Shown: piece by piece, positions 5,941-15,608 of the stretch
How the letters are laid out: each line of letters begins with the position of its first letter
Numbering within the stretch: the stretch's first letter is position 1
DNA from: Maricurvus nonylphenolicus
Lineage (GTDB): Bacteria > Pseudomonadota > Gammaproteobacteria > Pseudomonadales > Cellvibrionaceae
Length of the DNA: 64,000 nt
NCBI RefSeq assembly: GCF_042854845.1
Contig: NZ_AP031498.1
Coordinates: 4,030,001 to 4,094,000 of the forward strand
Reading direction: 5' to 3'
The notes under the pieces: generated by a model
Database searches by the model: none
The model's input: the letters and a program-made list of their open reading frames with translations, nothing else
Told to the model about the DNA's origin: nothing
Made by a program: the position numbers and the translations under genes

Positions 5941-8676
5941 TTACGCCAGTTTACCGCAACACTGTTTGTACTTTTTACCAGAGCCACAGGGACACGGATC
6001 ATTTCGGCCAACCTTTTGATCAGCACGCACATAGGGCGTGTGTTCAGGATCAGGTTCAGCCTCGGCATCTGCCCCTTCAGCTGCCAGGGCATTGGCCTGG
6101 GCGTGCTCAAGTTGCATCTTCTGCTCGGCTAAAGCCCGCAGACGCTGGCGCTCCATTTCTTCCATTTGTTCCTGGGTTACCGGCTCAACACGGGCCAGAA
6201 TTTTAACCACTTCGTGTTTGAGGCTATCCAGCATTTCCTGGAACAGCTCGAAGGATTCACGCTTGTATTCCTGCTTCGGATTCTTCTGTGCAAATGCACG
6301 CAGACCAATACCCTGACGCAGGTGATCCATATTGGCCAAGTGTTCTTTCCACAGGCCATCCAGCACTTGCAACATGATCTGCTTTTCAATCTCCTGCATG
6401 ACAGGACCAAACTGCTCAACCTTTTGATCGTAGGCAGTTTGTACTTCAGTCAGAATCTTCTCGCGCAGGGTTTCTTCGTGCAGGTGATCGTCTTTTTCCA
6501 ACCACTCGCCAACAGGGATTTGCAGACCCAGCTCATTGGTTAGGTGCTCTTCCAGACCTTTAACATCCCACTGTTCTTCCAGGCTTTGCGGAGGAATATA
6601 GCCGTTAACGGTTTCGTTAATCACATCGGCGCGAATGGCGGTAATGGTTTCGGCGATGGTTTCAGACTCCAGCAATTCGTTACGCTGCTGGTACACCACC
6701 TGACGCTGGTCGTTAGCCACATCATCGAATTCCAGTAACTGCTTACGAATATCGAAGTTACGACCTTCTACTTTACGCTGGGCTTTTTCAATGGCGTTAG
6801 AGACCATACGGTGCTCAATGGCTTCGCCTTTTTCCATACCCAGTGCCTGCATAAAGCCACGCACACGGTCAGAGGCGAAGATACGCATCAGGTTATCTTC
6901 CATCGACAGGTAGAAACGGGAAACACCCGGATCCCCCTGACGACCGGCACGACCACGCAGCTGGTTATCAATACGGCGACTCTCGTGGCGCTCGGTACCT
7001 ATAATATGTAAACCACCGGCATCCAATACTTGCTGATGACGTTGTTTCCACTCAGCTCTGATGGACTCAGTCTGTGCATCGGTAGGATTTTCCAGTTCTG
7101 CTACTTCAGCTTCCCAGTTACCGCCCAATACAATATCGGTACCACGACCGGCCATATTGGTAGCAATGGTTACCGCACCTGGGCGACCGGCTTGAGCAAT
7201 AATTTCCGCTTCTTTAGCGTGGTACTTGGCGTTCAGTACCTTGTGATCAATACCGGCCTTTTTCAGACGCTGGGACATTTCTTCAGAAGACTCAACTGAA
7301 GCAGTACCCACCAGAATCGGGGCGCCTTGATCACGGTAGCTTTTTACGTCTTCGCAGATTGCATCAAACTTCTCGTCGATCGACAGGTAGATGAGGTCAT
7401 TCATATCCTGACGCGCGACAGGTTTGTTAGGTGGAATAACCACCACGTCCAAACCGTAAATATGATGGAATTCGAAGGCTTCAGTATCCGCAGTACCGGT
7501 CATGCCCGACAGGGTTGGGTACAGGCGGAACAGATTCTGGAAGGTGGTGGATGCCAGGGTCTGGCTTTCCTGCTGAATTTGAACACCTTCTTTGGCTTCA
7601 AGAGCCTGATGCAGACCTTCTGAAAGGCGACGACCAGCCATGGTACGACCGGTGTGCTCATCGATCAGCACCACTTGATTGTTCTGAATGATGTAGTCCA
7701 CATCGCGACGGAACAGCATGTGAGCACGCAGTGCCGCATGAACGTGATGCAACAACGTCAGATTGGTTGCGGCATAGAGGCTATCGTGCTCTTCCAGCAA
7801 TCCATCATTAACCAGCAGAGATTCGATCCTTTCGTGACCGGCTTCGGTCAGTTCTACCTGGCGTGACTTCTCGTCAACAGTGTAATCACCAACTTCCTCT
7901 TCCGAGGGAATGCCGTCCTCAACCATTGGTTGGGCTTTCAGCATCGGAATATACTGGTTCATGCGCTTATAGAGCGCCGAGCTGTCTTCCGCAGCACCAG
8001 AGATAACCAGCGGCGTACGCGCCTCATCGATGAGGATGGAGTCCACCTCATCGACAATGGCAAAGTTCAGCGGACGCTGCAGCTTGTCTTCCTTACGTAG
8101 CGCCATATTGTCGCGCAGGTAATCAAAGCCAAACTCGTTGTTGGTGCCGTAAGTAATATCCGCTTCATAGGCCTGACGTTTCAGCTCAGGATCCTGCTGA
8201 GACTGAATCACACCGACTTCCAGGCCCAGAGCCGTATACAGGGGGCTCATCCAGTTGGCATCCCGGCTGGCTAAGTAATCGTTCACGGTTACTACGTGTA
8301 CGCCGCGACCTGAAATCGCATTGAGATAGGCGGCCAGGGTGGCCATCAGGGTTTTACCCTCACCGGTACGCATCTCGGCAATACGACCTTCATGCAGGGT
8401 GATACCACCGATCAGCTGTACATCGAAGTGGCGCATTTCCAGCACCCGGCGACTGGCCTCACGACAGGTCGCAAAGGCTTCGGGCAAGATTTTGTCCAGG
8501 GTTTCACCATCGGCAAAGCGCTGCTTGAACTCGGCGGTTTTGTCCTTAATCTGGTCGTCCGACAGAGCCTGGATATCCCCTTCCAGCTCGTTAATGCGTT
8601 TAACCAGTTTCCCCATCCGCTTGAGTTCGCGGTCGTTCTTGGAGCCGAAAATGCCCCGTATCAGTTTGCCTATCAT
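5941..8676 (-). CDS. secA: Protein translocase ATPase SecA
   Basis: A SecA of 911 aa that drives preproteins through SecYEG. Walker A (MRTGEGKTL) is at about residues 102-110, the DEVD/DEARTPL Walker B region near 208-220, the NBD2 motif NMAGRGTDIVLGG near 505, the IRA/scaffold region after 600, and a SecB- and lipid-binding C-terminal zinc site. The zinc motif reads CPCGSGKKYKQCC, with Cys as the last ligand where E. coli has His; both versions occur. The linker before it is Glu/Ala-rich. Transcription is leftward after the M23 peptidase gene, in the same order as in pseudomonads. Confidence 0.98.
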   Translation of the reverse strand: MIGKLIRGIFGSKNDRELKRMGKLVKRINELEGDIQALSDDQIKDKTAEFKQRFADGETLDKILPEAFATCREASRRVLEMRHFDVQLIGGITLHEGRIAEMRTGEGKTLMATLAAYLNAISGRGVHVVTVNDYLASRDANWMSPLYTALGLEVGVIQSQQDPELKRQAYEADITYGTNNEFGFDYLRDNMALRKEDKLQRPLNFAIVDEVDSILIDEARTPLVISGAAEDSSALYKRMNQYIPMLKAQPMVEDGIPSEEEVGDYTVDEKSRQVELTEAGHERIESLLVNDGLLEEHDSLYAATNLTLLHHVHAALRAHMLFRRDVDYIIQNNQVVLIDEHTGRTMAGRRLSEGLHQALEAKEGVQIQQESQTLASTTFQNLFRLYPTLSGMTGTADTEAFEFHHIYGLDVVVIPPNKPVARQDMNDLIYLSIDEKFDAICEDVKSYRDQGAPILVGTASVESSEEMSQRLKKAGIDHKVLNAKYHAKEAEIIAQAGRPGAVTIATNMAGRGTDIVLGGNWEAEVAELENPTDAQTESIRAEWKQRHQQVLDAGGLHIIGTERHESRRIDNQLRGRAGRQGDPGVSRFYLSMEDNLMRIFASDRVRGFMQALGMEKGEAIEHRMVSNAIEKAQRKVEGRNFDIRKQLLEFDDVANDQRQVVYQQRNELLESETIAETITAIRADVINETVNGYIPPQSLEEQWDVKGLEEHLTNELGLQIPVGEWLEKDDHLHEETLREKILTEVQTAYDQKVEQFGPVMQEIEKQIMLQVLDGLWKEHLANMDHLRQGIGLRAFAQKNPKQEYKRESFELFQEMLDSLKHEVVKILARVEPVTQEQMEEMERQRLRALAEQKMQLEHAQANALAAEGADAEAEPDPEHTPYVRADQKVGRNDPCPCGSGKKYKQCCGKLA

Positions 8677-8799
8677 GAAACAGTCCGAATTTTATTATTT
8701 GCCCGGTATTTACCGGTTACAGCTGGGTATTAACAAAGGATGCAAGTAAACCGAAAGGTGCCTGCAGAAGCAAGCAATTTGCAGAACTATCTTACAGTA

Positions 8800-9732
8800 C
8801 TACCGGCTTGCGCGGTGAATATAAGCGGCAGGATCGACCGCACGGCCGTGCTTATAGACTTCAAAGTGGACATGGGGGCCGGTGGATCGGCCACTGGAAC
8901 CCATGAGGGCGACAACCTGGCCTTTCTTGACGATGTCGCCAACTTTAACCAGGTTCTTGGAATTGTGTGCATAACGGGTAGAGAAACCACCACCGTGGTT
9001 CACTTCAACCATATCGCCATAACCATGGCGCTCGCCTGACCAGGTAACAACACCGGCGGCTACAGAAATGATGTCAGAGCCCATCTTACCGGCGAAATCC
9101 ACGCCGCTGTGCCAGGCAATGTGACCGTTAAAGGGATCAGTACGGCGGCCAAAGCGGGAAGACATCCAGCCTTTTTTCACCGGACGGCCAGCAATAAAGA
9201 TATCACTTTGGATTTTACGCTTGGCCAGCAGGGCCTCAAGGGTTTCCAGCTGTTGCTCACGGTCTTCAATTTGATCGGTCAGGTTATCAATCACTCCCAG
9301 GAAGCCTGGTGCACTGTAGGCTTCGCCCAAATCGTTGGACTCGGGGCCACCAATGGCCGGCGGGTGACTGAAATCAAATTCGCCTTTATCGAGTTTGGCA
9401 ATAGTCGTTAGACGTTCACCCAGTGCATCGAGGCGAACAAGGCGGGCCTGTAGCTCAGCCATACGCAGGGTCAGGGCTGCCAACTGCTCTTCAGCGTGGC
9501 GACGGGTATCAGAAACCTGATCTTTTTGAGCTTTGAGGGCGCGATTCCAGATTTTGGTGGAATCATTGGTAAAGACATCGGCGCCATCGCCTTTGGTAGA
9601 CTGGTAACCTAACCAGCCCCCCATGCCGACGGGGATGCCCAGTAAACATACAGACACAAGTGCACGCGTCCAGCCCCCAAAGGTAAAGCTGCGCGTACGA
9701 CCATGACGCTTACTGACGACGATGACTTTCAT
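8800..9732 (-). CDS. M23-family (LytM) peptidase with N-terminal membrane anchor
   Basis: A protein of 310 aa with a basic N-terminus (SKRHGRTRSF), one membrane segment at about 23-46, a coiled-coil of about 55 residues (75-135), and a C-terminal M23 domain from about 195. Zinc ligands are visible in HSGVDF (H-x-x-x-D) and HVHFEV, with the turn GSSGRSTGPH before it. The domain looks catalytically competent, unlike degenerate EnvC/NlpD regulators. Such proteins cut peptide crosslinks or activate amidases during division. Its place between lpxC and secA is conserved in related gammaproteobacteria, pointing to a cell-wall role. Confidence 0.9.
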   Translation of the reverse strand: MKVIVVSKRHGRTRSFTFGGWTRALVSVCLLGIPVGMGGWLGYQSTKGDGADVFTNDSTKIWNRALKAQKDQVSDTRRHAEEQLAALTLRMAELQARLVRLDALGERLTTIAKLDKGEFDFSHPPAIGGPESNDLGEAYSAPGFLGVIDNLTDQIEDREQQLETLEALLAKRKIQSDIFIAGRPVKKGWMSSRFGRRTDPFNGHIAWHSGVDFAGKMGSDIISVAAGVVTWSGERHGYGDMVEVNHGGGFSTRYAHNSKNLVKVGDIVKKGQVVALMGSSGRSTGPHVHFEVYKHGRAVDPAAYIHRASR

Positions 9733-10020
9733 TGCGGTATGACGGCGATATGCCTATACGGCCCATTCAATTCTTATAGTAGATGCTTGTGCAGATCCTT
9801 TCCTACAAGCAACCGAATCCTTTAGCCCTGATGTCGTCCCTTGGCACGGGCTTCTTTTGTACAAGACAAATCTACCAAATTTTTTGATTAGATCTGCCTA
9901 TAAGATCACATTAGCCTTATAACTAGGCTAAATATGGCATATAAAACAAGGAATTACCAACAGTTATTGAGGTATCGCTCAAAGCCTTGAGCTGGAGCAA
10001 CACAGCACGTCAAATATCAA

Positions 10021-10932
10021 TCACATCGCCAAAACAGGCTTAATGTAAGAGATTGGTGCCGTAGATTCGTCCTCAAAGGTCACCACTTCCCAGGCATCCT
10101 CTTGCGCAATTAGCTGACGCAGGGATTTGTTGTTCAGTGCATGGCCGGACTTATGGGCCTTGAATTCACCAATCAGGCTATTGCCCAACAGGTACAGGTC
10201 ACCGATGGCATCCAGAATCTTGTGCTTTACGAATTCGTCTTCGTAGCGCAGACCGTCTTCGTTGAGGATACGGTACTCGTCGACAACAATAGCGTTATCA
10301 ACACTGCCGCCTTTGGCCAGGCCCTGGGAACGCAGGTACTCTATCTCGTGCATAAAGCCGAAGGTACGCGCGCGGCTCACTTCTTTTACAAAGGACGTAC
10401 TTGAGAAATCAACCGCCGCTTCCAGAGTGCGATCCTGGAATACCGGATGGTCGAAATCGATGGAAAAAGAGACTTTAAAACCGTCAAATGGCAGGAAACT
10501 GGCAACTTTATCGCCATCCTCAACCACCACAGGACGTTTGATACGGATAAACTTCTTCGCTGCATTCTGCTCTTCTATACCAGCAGATTGAATCAGGAAG
10601 ACAAAAGGACCAGCACTGCCGTCCATAATAGGCACTTCAGCGGCACTGACTTCGACAATGGCATTATCAATGCCCATGCCCGCCATGGCGGATAATAAAT
10701 GCTCAACGGTAGATACACGCACATCCCCTTTCATCAGGGTTGTGGATAAGGTGGTATCTCCCACATTTTCAGCCTTGGCCTGGATTTCTACCACAGGATC
10801 CAGATCAACGCGACGGAACACAATGCCTGTATCAACAGGTGCTGGCAGCAGGGTTAAGTAGATCTTTTCGCCTGTGTGCAAGCCCACGCCAGTAGCGCGG
10901 ATAGCATTCTTCAGTGTACGTTGTCTAATCAT
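10021..10932 (-). CDS. lpxC: UDP-3-O-acyl-N-acetylglucosamine deacetylase LpxC
   Basis: A zinc deacetylase of 303 aa that catalyses the committed step of lipid A synthesis. It starts MIRQRTLKNAIRATGVGLHTG. The zinc histidine lies in STVEHLLSAMAG near residue 78, and the second zinc site HKILDAIGDLYLLG near 237-241 gives His and Asp; the catalytic His is in the C-terminal FKAHKSGHALNN segment. The C-terminus (AM) resembles the short degradation-tag tails that FtsH reads in E. coli, but this is only similarity. It follows ftsZ with a 278-bp gap containing a stable stem-loop. Confidence 0.97.
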   Translation of the reverse strand: MIRQRTLKNAIRATGVGLHTGEKIYLTLLPAPVDTGIVFRRVDLDPVVEIQAKAENVGDTTLSTTLMKGDVRVSTVEHLLSAMAGMGIDNAIVEVSAAEVPIMDGSAGPFVFLIQSAGIEEQNAAKKFIRIKRPVVVEDGDKVASFLPFDGFKVSFSIDFDHPVFQDRTLEAAVDFSSTSFVKEVSRARTFGFMHEIEYLRSQGLAKGGSVDNAIVVDEYRILNEDGLRYEDEFVKHKILDAIGDLYLLGNSLIGEFKAHKSGHALNNKSLRQLIAQEDAWEVVTFEDESTAPISYIKPVLAM

Positions 10933-11144
10933 AGAAGCGTCTGTCTTTTTCCGGGGCAGATGAAACGGCGAATGTTAGCAGAGTTAGCAGCGTGAAACCA
11001 ATACTAAAGTCTCATACTTGAACGTCCTTGTTGGAGGGGATTCTGCCGTCAATCTGTCCACTTATTGATCAAACCACTACCCAGGGCCATACCACTACCC
11101 ATCAATAGGCAGTTGCCAGTCCTTTACTATGTCCTGGTACTTAT

Positions 11145-11188
11145 TTATTAGGCGAATGCAGCTTAGGGATTCTGCATCCGCCCAATAA
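11145..11188 (-). terminator. Stem-loop downstream of ftsZ (possible attenuator or mRNA 3' end)
   Basis: In the minus-strand RNA a 17-bp stem (15 Watson-Crick plus two G-U pairs) closes a 10-base loop, 22 bases after the ftsZ stop. No U-run follows, so it may stabilise or partly attenuate the message rather than terminate it fully. It separates the ftsZ operon from lpxC. Confidence 0.5.
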
Positions 11189-11210
11189 GACCAGGATCAG
11201 GCAAAAAAGT

Positions 11211-12383
11211 TTAATCTGCCTGGCGACGCAGGAATGCCGGGATATCCAGATATTCCATATCACGATCTTCCGGCAGTGGCTGGGCAGTCGCCGCAGAACC
11301 CTGGCTGGCCGCCGCACGCATTACTGCAGGCTTATCCAGCTCGGCATAGTCTGGCTGGCCGGTAGCCGCTGAACGCTTGGTATTATCCACAACAACCTTG
11401 GTAGGCTGTGGTCGCTCAGCGGTTTGTGGAACACCCAAACCAGTCGCAACAACCGTTACGCGCAGCTCTTCGGTCATCTCTGGGTCAATTACAGTACCCA
11501 CAACCACGGTCGCATCGGCAGAAGCAAACTCTTCAACGGTGTCGCCGACTTCGGAGAACTCACCCAAAGACAGATCCATACCGGCAGTAATATTAACCAG
11601 AATACCGCGCGCGCCCTGCAGGTTGATATCTTCCAGCAGTGGGCTGCGAATCGCCGCTTCAGCCGCTTCACGGGCACGGTTCTCACCGGTACCGCTACCA
11701 CTGCCCATCATAGCCATGCCCATTTCAGACATAACCGTGCGCACATCGGCGAAGTCGACGTTGATCATACCTGGGCGGATAATCAGATCGGCAATACCCT
11801 GTACTGCACCCAACAGAACATCGTTGGCCGCTTTAAAGGCATCCAGCAGGCTGGTGGTTTTACCCAACACCGCCAGCAGCTTTTCGTTTGGAATAGTAAT
11901 TAAAGAATCCACACGCTCTTGCAGTTCTTTAATACCGGCATCGGCAATCGCCAAACGCTTTTTACCTTCAAACGGGAAAGGTTTGGTAACAACCGCCACG
12001 GTCAGTATGCCCAGCTCTTTAGCCACTTCAGCAACAACCGGAGCACCACCGGTACCGGTACCACCGCCCATGCCGGCAGTAATAAAGACCATATCGGCAC
12101 CGCTTAATACTTCAGCAATACGCTCACGGTCTTCCATAGCCGCCTGGCGACCCACTTCCGGGTTAGCACCGGCGCCCAGACCCTTGGTCATGTTGCTGCC
12201 CAACTGCAGAACGGTGCGAGCATCAATATCTTTTAACGCTTGAGCATCCGTATTGGCACAAACAAATTCAACACCATCAACTTCATTGGCGATCATATGT
12301 TTAACGGCGTTACCACCACCGCCACCAACACCGACAACTTTAATAACCGCATTTTGCGGTACGCTATCTACCAGTTCAAACAT
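11211..12383 (-). CDS. ftsZ: Cell division GTPase FtsZ
   Basis: A tubulin-like protein of 390 aa that forms the Z-ring. It has the N-terminal GVGGGGGNAVKHM nucleotide-binding loop, the tubulin signature GGGTGTGGAP near 105-114, and the T7 synergy loop NVDFADVRTVM near 207. A variable linker (about 320-375) and the conserved C-terminal peptide DIPAFLRRQAD bind FtsA and ZipA. It is the last division gene of the cluster, 89 bp after ftsA. Confidence 0.99.
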   Translation of the reverse strand: MFELVDSVPQNAVIKVVGVGGGGGNAVKHMIANEVDGVEFVCANTDAQALKDIDARTVLQLGSNMTKGLGAGANPEVGRQAAMEDRERIAEVLSGADMVFITAGMGGGTGTGGAPVVAEVAKELGILTVAVVTKPFPFEGKKRLAIADAGIKELQERVDSLITIPNEKLLAVLGKTTSLLDAFKAANDVLLGAVQGIADLIIRPGMINVDFADVRTVMSEMGMAMMGSGSGTGENRAREAAEAAIRSPLLEDINLQGARGILVNITAGMDLSLGEFSEVGDTVEEFASADATVVVGTVIDPEMTEELRVTVVATGLGVPQTAERPQPTKVVVDNTKRSAATGQPDYAELDKPAVMRAAASQGSAATAQPLPEDRDMEYLDIPAFLRRQAD

Positions 12384-12472
12384 GAGTTTTCCCCTCTTTT
12401 CCCTAATAAAAAAACTAACACTAATTAATAAAAATACAAATTTTTGAACAACAATTTTGTTTCAGAAAAACG

Positions 12473-13714
12473 TTAAAAATTTCCCTGGAACCACACTTTC
12501 ACTTTATCCCACCAACCATTCGAAGATTCCTGGCTGACATAGGTATTTGCAGCCCGCCCTTCACGTTGGTGATTTACCGCATACTGCAATAAACCCACAC
12601 CGGTTGAATAAATCGGGTTATTAACAATATCGCTAAGGCCACGTACATTTTGTGGTGTACCCAAACGCACTGGCATATGGAAAATTTCTTCAGCCAAATG
12701 CACAACACCTTCCATTTTTGCCGTACCGCCGGTTAAGACGATTCCCGCCGCACACAGATCTTCAAAACCACTGCGGCGCAGCTCAGCCTGTACCAGGGTA
12801 AACAGTTCGTCATAACGTGGCTCGACCACTTCAGCCAATGCCTGGCGCGACAAATCCCGCGGCTCGCGATCTCCAACACTGGGCACCTTAATAGTTTCTT
12901 CTGCACCGGCCATTTTGGCCAGGGCACATGCATATTTGATCTTGATATCTTCAGCATGGGGCGTTGGAGTACGTAGCGCCATGGCGATATCGTTAGTGAC
13001 CTGGTCACCGGCAATCGGAATAACGCCCGTGTGACGAATCGACCCCTCGGTAAAGATGGCAATATCGGTGGTACCACCGCCGATATCCACCATGCAAACA
13101 CCCAGCTCTTTTTCGTCCTCAGTCAGCACCGAATAGCTGGATGCCAACTGTTCCAAAATAATGTCTTCAACTTCCAAACCACAGCGACGAATACATTTCT
13201 CAATATTCTGTGCAGCATTCACAGCGCCAGTCACCAGGTGCACTTTTGCTTCCAGACGCACACCTGACATCCCCAGAGGCTCTTTAACGCCTTCCTGATC
13301 ATCGATCAGATATTCCTGCGGCAAAATATGCAGAATTTTTTGATCCGCCGGGATAGCCACGGCTTGGGCTGCATCTATAACCCGCTCAACATCGTAACCG
13401 TGCACCTCTCGGTCTTTAATCGCCACGATACCGTGGGAATTCATACTGCGTATATGGCTACCGGCAATGCCCGCATAGACTGAGTGAATTTGGCATCCCG
13501 CCATCAACTCTGCCTCTTCAACAGCTCGCTGAATAGATTGCACTGTCGATTCAATATTGACGACCACACCTTTCTTCAAACCAGAAGAACGGTGAGAGCC
13601 GATACCGACAATTTCAATTTCACCTTCCGCTGAAATTTCCCCAACGATTGCCACAACCTTGGATGTACCTATATCCAGGCCAACAATCATTCTATTTTCA
13701 TTTGACTGAGCCAT
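12473..13714 (-). CDS. ftsA: Cell division actin-like protein FtsA
   Basis: An actin-fold protein of 413 aa that tethers FtsZ to the membrane and recruits later divisome proteins. Phosphate-binding loop 1 is GLDIGTSKVVAIVGE (13-27); the second is MVDIGGGTTDIAIF near 206; the adenosine motif is VLTGGTAKMEGV near 335. The last residues, GWWDKVKVWFQGNF, form the membrane-targeting amphipathic helix. It lies between ftsQ and ftsZ in the canonical order. Confidence 0.98.
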   Translation of the reverse strand: MAQSNENRMIVGLDIGTSKVVAIVGEISAEGEIEIVGIGSHRSSGLKKGVVVNIESTVQSIQRAVEEAELMAGCQIHSVYAGIAGSHIRSMNSHGIVAIKDREVHGYDVERVIDAAQAVAIPADQKILHILPQEYLIDDQEGVKEPLGMSGVRLEAKVHLVTGAVNAAQNIEKCIRRCGLEVEDIILEQLASSYSVLTEDEKELGVCMVDIGGGTTDIAIFTEGSIRHTGVIPIAGDQVTNDIAMALRTPTPHAEDIKIKYACALAKMAGAEETIKVPSVGDREPRDLSRQALAEVVEPRYDELFTLVQAELRRSGFEDLCAAGIVLTGGTAKMEGVVHLAEEIFHMPVRLGTPQNVRGLSDIVNNPIYSTGVGLLQYAVNHQREGRAANTYVSQESSNGWWDKVKVWFQGNF

Positions 13715-13777
13715 ATTTAGCTAACCTCTTTAGCTAACTTCTCTGTAACCAGCATCCCTACTGTCGATTTAATCACT

Positions 13778-14611
13778 TTACGCTGTATGTAACTGTTTAC
13801 CGCCAACTGAATACTGTGTCAGAGATTTATCTGTCACCTGTTTCCAGCCAATAGCAACCCCATTGCTATATCGCACATCGATTCGCTCTATTTCGCCTAA
13901 CCGCTGCTTTAACTGCTGCTGATAGACCACCAGGAATCGCCCCACTTTTTCCATCACCTGATCACGACCGATAACAATGGGTAGATCATTGTCCAGTGTT
14001 AAAGTCCATGCCAGGGTTGCATCCGCTTGCAAACCTTTTACTTCCAAGCCGTACTTGCGCAATAACTGCGATAACACCTGATACTGTTCCATCACCTTTT
14101 GCGATGATGCATCCGGCCCTGTTAATACAGGCAAGCCATTCAGCTCACTGCTATCAGACAGCAGGATAACTTCACCACGTTGGTTCAGTACCCCGAGCGC
14201 GCCCCAGCGAGCAATGGGTTGATGCTCTTTAATGCGCACTTCCAGACTGTCCGGCCAACGGCGACTGACTGCGGCGTAATCAATCCAGGCTTGCTGCTGT
14301 AAATGCTGCTGGATCTTGCGTAAATCCAAACGCACAAAACTGCTGTCCAAGGCTTCGTAAACCAGTCCTGCCACCTGTTCACGATCGATAAAGGTAAACT
14401 CCCCTTCTATCGACACATGGGCTACCGGTTTGGCTGACCAGGTAATTGCCAACTGCACAACACCTGCGACCATTGTGCTTAACACAGCAGCACCCAGTAT
14501 TCTCGCCATCCACGCACGTATACGGCCATTACCTTTCACTGGGGTGTTGGCTTGTTGCCTAACGGCCCCGCGGGGTTTGACCGGTTTATCGGCGTAGCGG
14601 CGATCAACCAT
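13778..14611 (-). CDS. ftsQ: Cell division protein FtsQ
   Basis: A bitopic inner-membrane protein of 277 aa. The cytoplasmic N-terminus is basic (VDRRYADKPVKPRGAVRQQ), one membrane helix is at about 34-54, then a POTRA domain (about 60-130, VSIEGEFTFIDREQV) and the FtsQ/DivIB beta domain with IDVRYSNGVAIGWK near the end. It bridges FtsA/FtsK to FtsL-FtsB and FtsWI. Its ATG shares one base with the ddl stop (TGATG), so translation is coupled. Confidence 0.95.
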   Translation of the reverse strand: MVDRRYADKPVKPRGAVRQQANTPVKGNGRIRAWMARILGAAVLSTMVAGVVQLAITWSAKPVAHVSIEGEFTFIDREQVAGLVYEALDSSFVRLDLRKIQQHLQQQAWIDYAAVSRRWPDSLEVRIKEHQPIARWGALGVLNQRGEVILLSDSSELNGLPVLTGPDASSQKVMEQYQVLSQLLRKYGLEVKGLQADATLAWTLTLDNDLPIVIGRDQVMEKVGRFLVVYQQQLKQRLGEIERIDVRYSNGVAIGWKQVTDKSLTQYSVGGKQLHTA

Positions 14612-15582
14612 CAGGCTTCTCCCGCCGTTTGTAAAAGCACTGTTGCCACTAACTGCTCAAAGCTCAGGCCTTTAGCTGCTGCAGCCATGGGTACCAAACT
14701 GTGGCTGGTCATACCCGGAATCGTATTGACTTCCAGAATGTAAAAATTGCCTTGTTCATCGGCCATAAAATCAACACGGCCCCAGCCTTCACATCCCAAC
14801 GCAGCAAATGCCTTCAGAGCGATATCTTTTAGCTGCGCCTCAGTCTCAGCCTTCAAACCACACGGGCAGATATAGCGCGTGTCGTTGGAAATATACTTGG
14901 CTTCGTAATCGTAAAAGGTGTTGTCCGTTTCCAATTTAATGGGCGGTAAAGCTTCATCACCTAAAATCGCTACCGTGTACTCACCACCGTGAATAACACG
15001 CTCGGCAAATACACTGGCATCATATTTGGCTGCCGTGTGGTACGCCGCTTCCAAGGTGTCCGCAGCATTCACTTTGGACATACCAATACTGGATCCCTCG
15101 TGCGCAGGTTTAACCATCACCTCAGTACCCAAACGCGCCATCACGCTGGCAAAATCACTTTCGGCACTTAGCGGTTCATATTCAGGCGTCGGCAAACCGG
15201 AAGCGCTGAAAATCTGTTTACTACGCCATTTATCCATGGCGATAGATGAGGCCTGCACACCACTGCCGGTATAAGGCAAACCCATAAATTCCAGTACAGC
15301 CTGAATACGACCGTCTTCCCCACCCTTACCATGCAGGGCGATAAAGACGCGATCCAACTTGGCAGATTTAATCTGCTCAATGGCATCTTCCTGTAAATCT
15401 ATTGCAACCACATCGGCTCCCAGCCCCTGCAGTGCTTCAAAGACTGCTGAACCACTCTGCAAAGAGATTTCACGCTCTGCCGATGTACCACCAAACAACA
15501 CACCAATACGCCCCAGCTTTTGTAACTGGTCTTTGAGTGCTTGCGTGTTGCCTGCGGATGTTTGTTTTTTGGCTTCTGCCAT
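14611..15582 (-). CDS. ddl: D-alanine-D-alanine ligase
   Basis: An ATP-grasp ligase of 323 aa that joins two D-Ala for the peptidoglycan stem. The N-terminus has RIGVLFGGTSAEREISLQSG, typical of Ddl with the catalytic Glu. The nucleotide lid includes MVKPAHEGSSIGMSKV and the metal/product site FYILEVNTIPGMTSHSLVP, whose Asn binds Mg2+. It sits between murC and ftsQ as in E. coli ddlB. The N-terminal 25 residues (KKQTSAGNTQALKDQ) are a modest extension. Confidence 0.97.
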   Translation of the reverse strand: MAEAKKQTSAGNTQALKDQLQKLGRIGVLFGGTSAEREISLQSGSAVFEALQGLGADVVAIDLQEDAIEQIKSAKLDRVFIALHGKGGEDGRIQAVLEFMGLPYTGSGVQASSIAMDKWRSKQIFSASGLPTPEYEPLSAESDFASVMARLGTEVMVKPAHEGSSIGMSKVNAADTLEAAYHTAAKYDASVFAERVIHGGEYTVAILGDEALPPIKLETDNTFYDYEAKYISNDTRYICPCGLKAETEAQLKDIALKAFAALGCEGWGRVDFMADEQGNFYILEVNTIPGMTSHSLVPMAAAAKGLSFEQLVATVLLQTAGEA

Positions 15583-15608
15583 GTTTCTACCTGTAACTAC
15601 TTAATTTA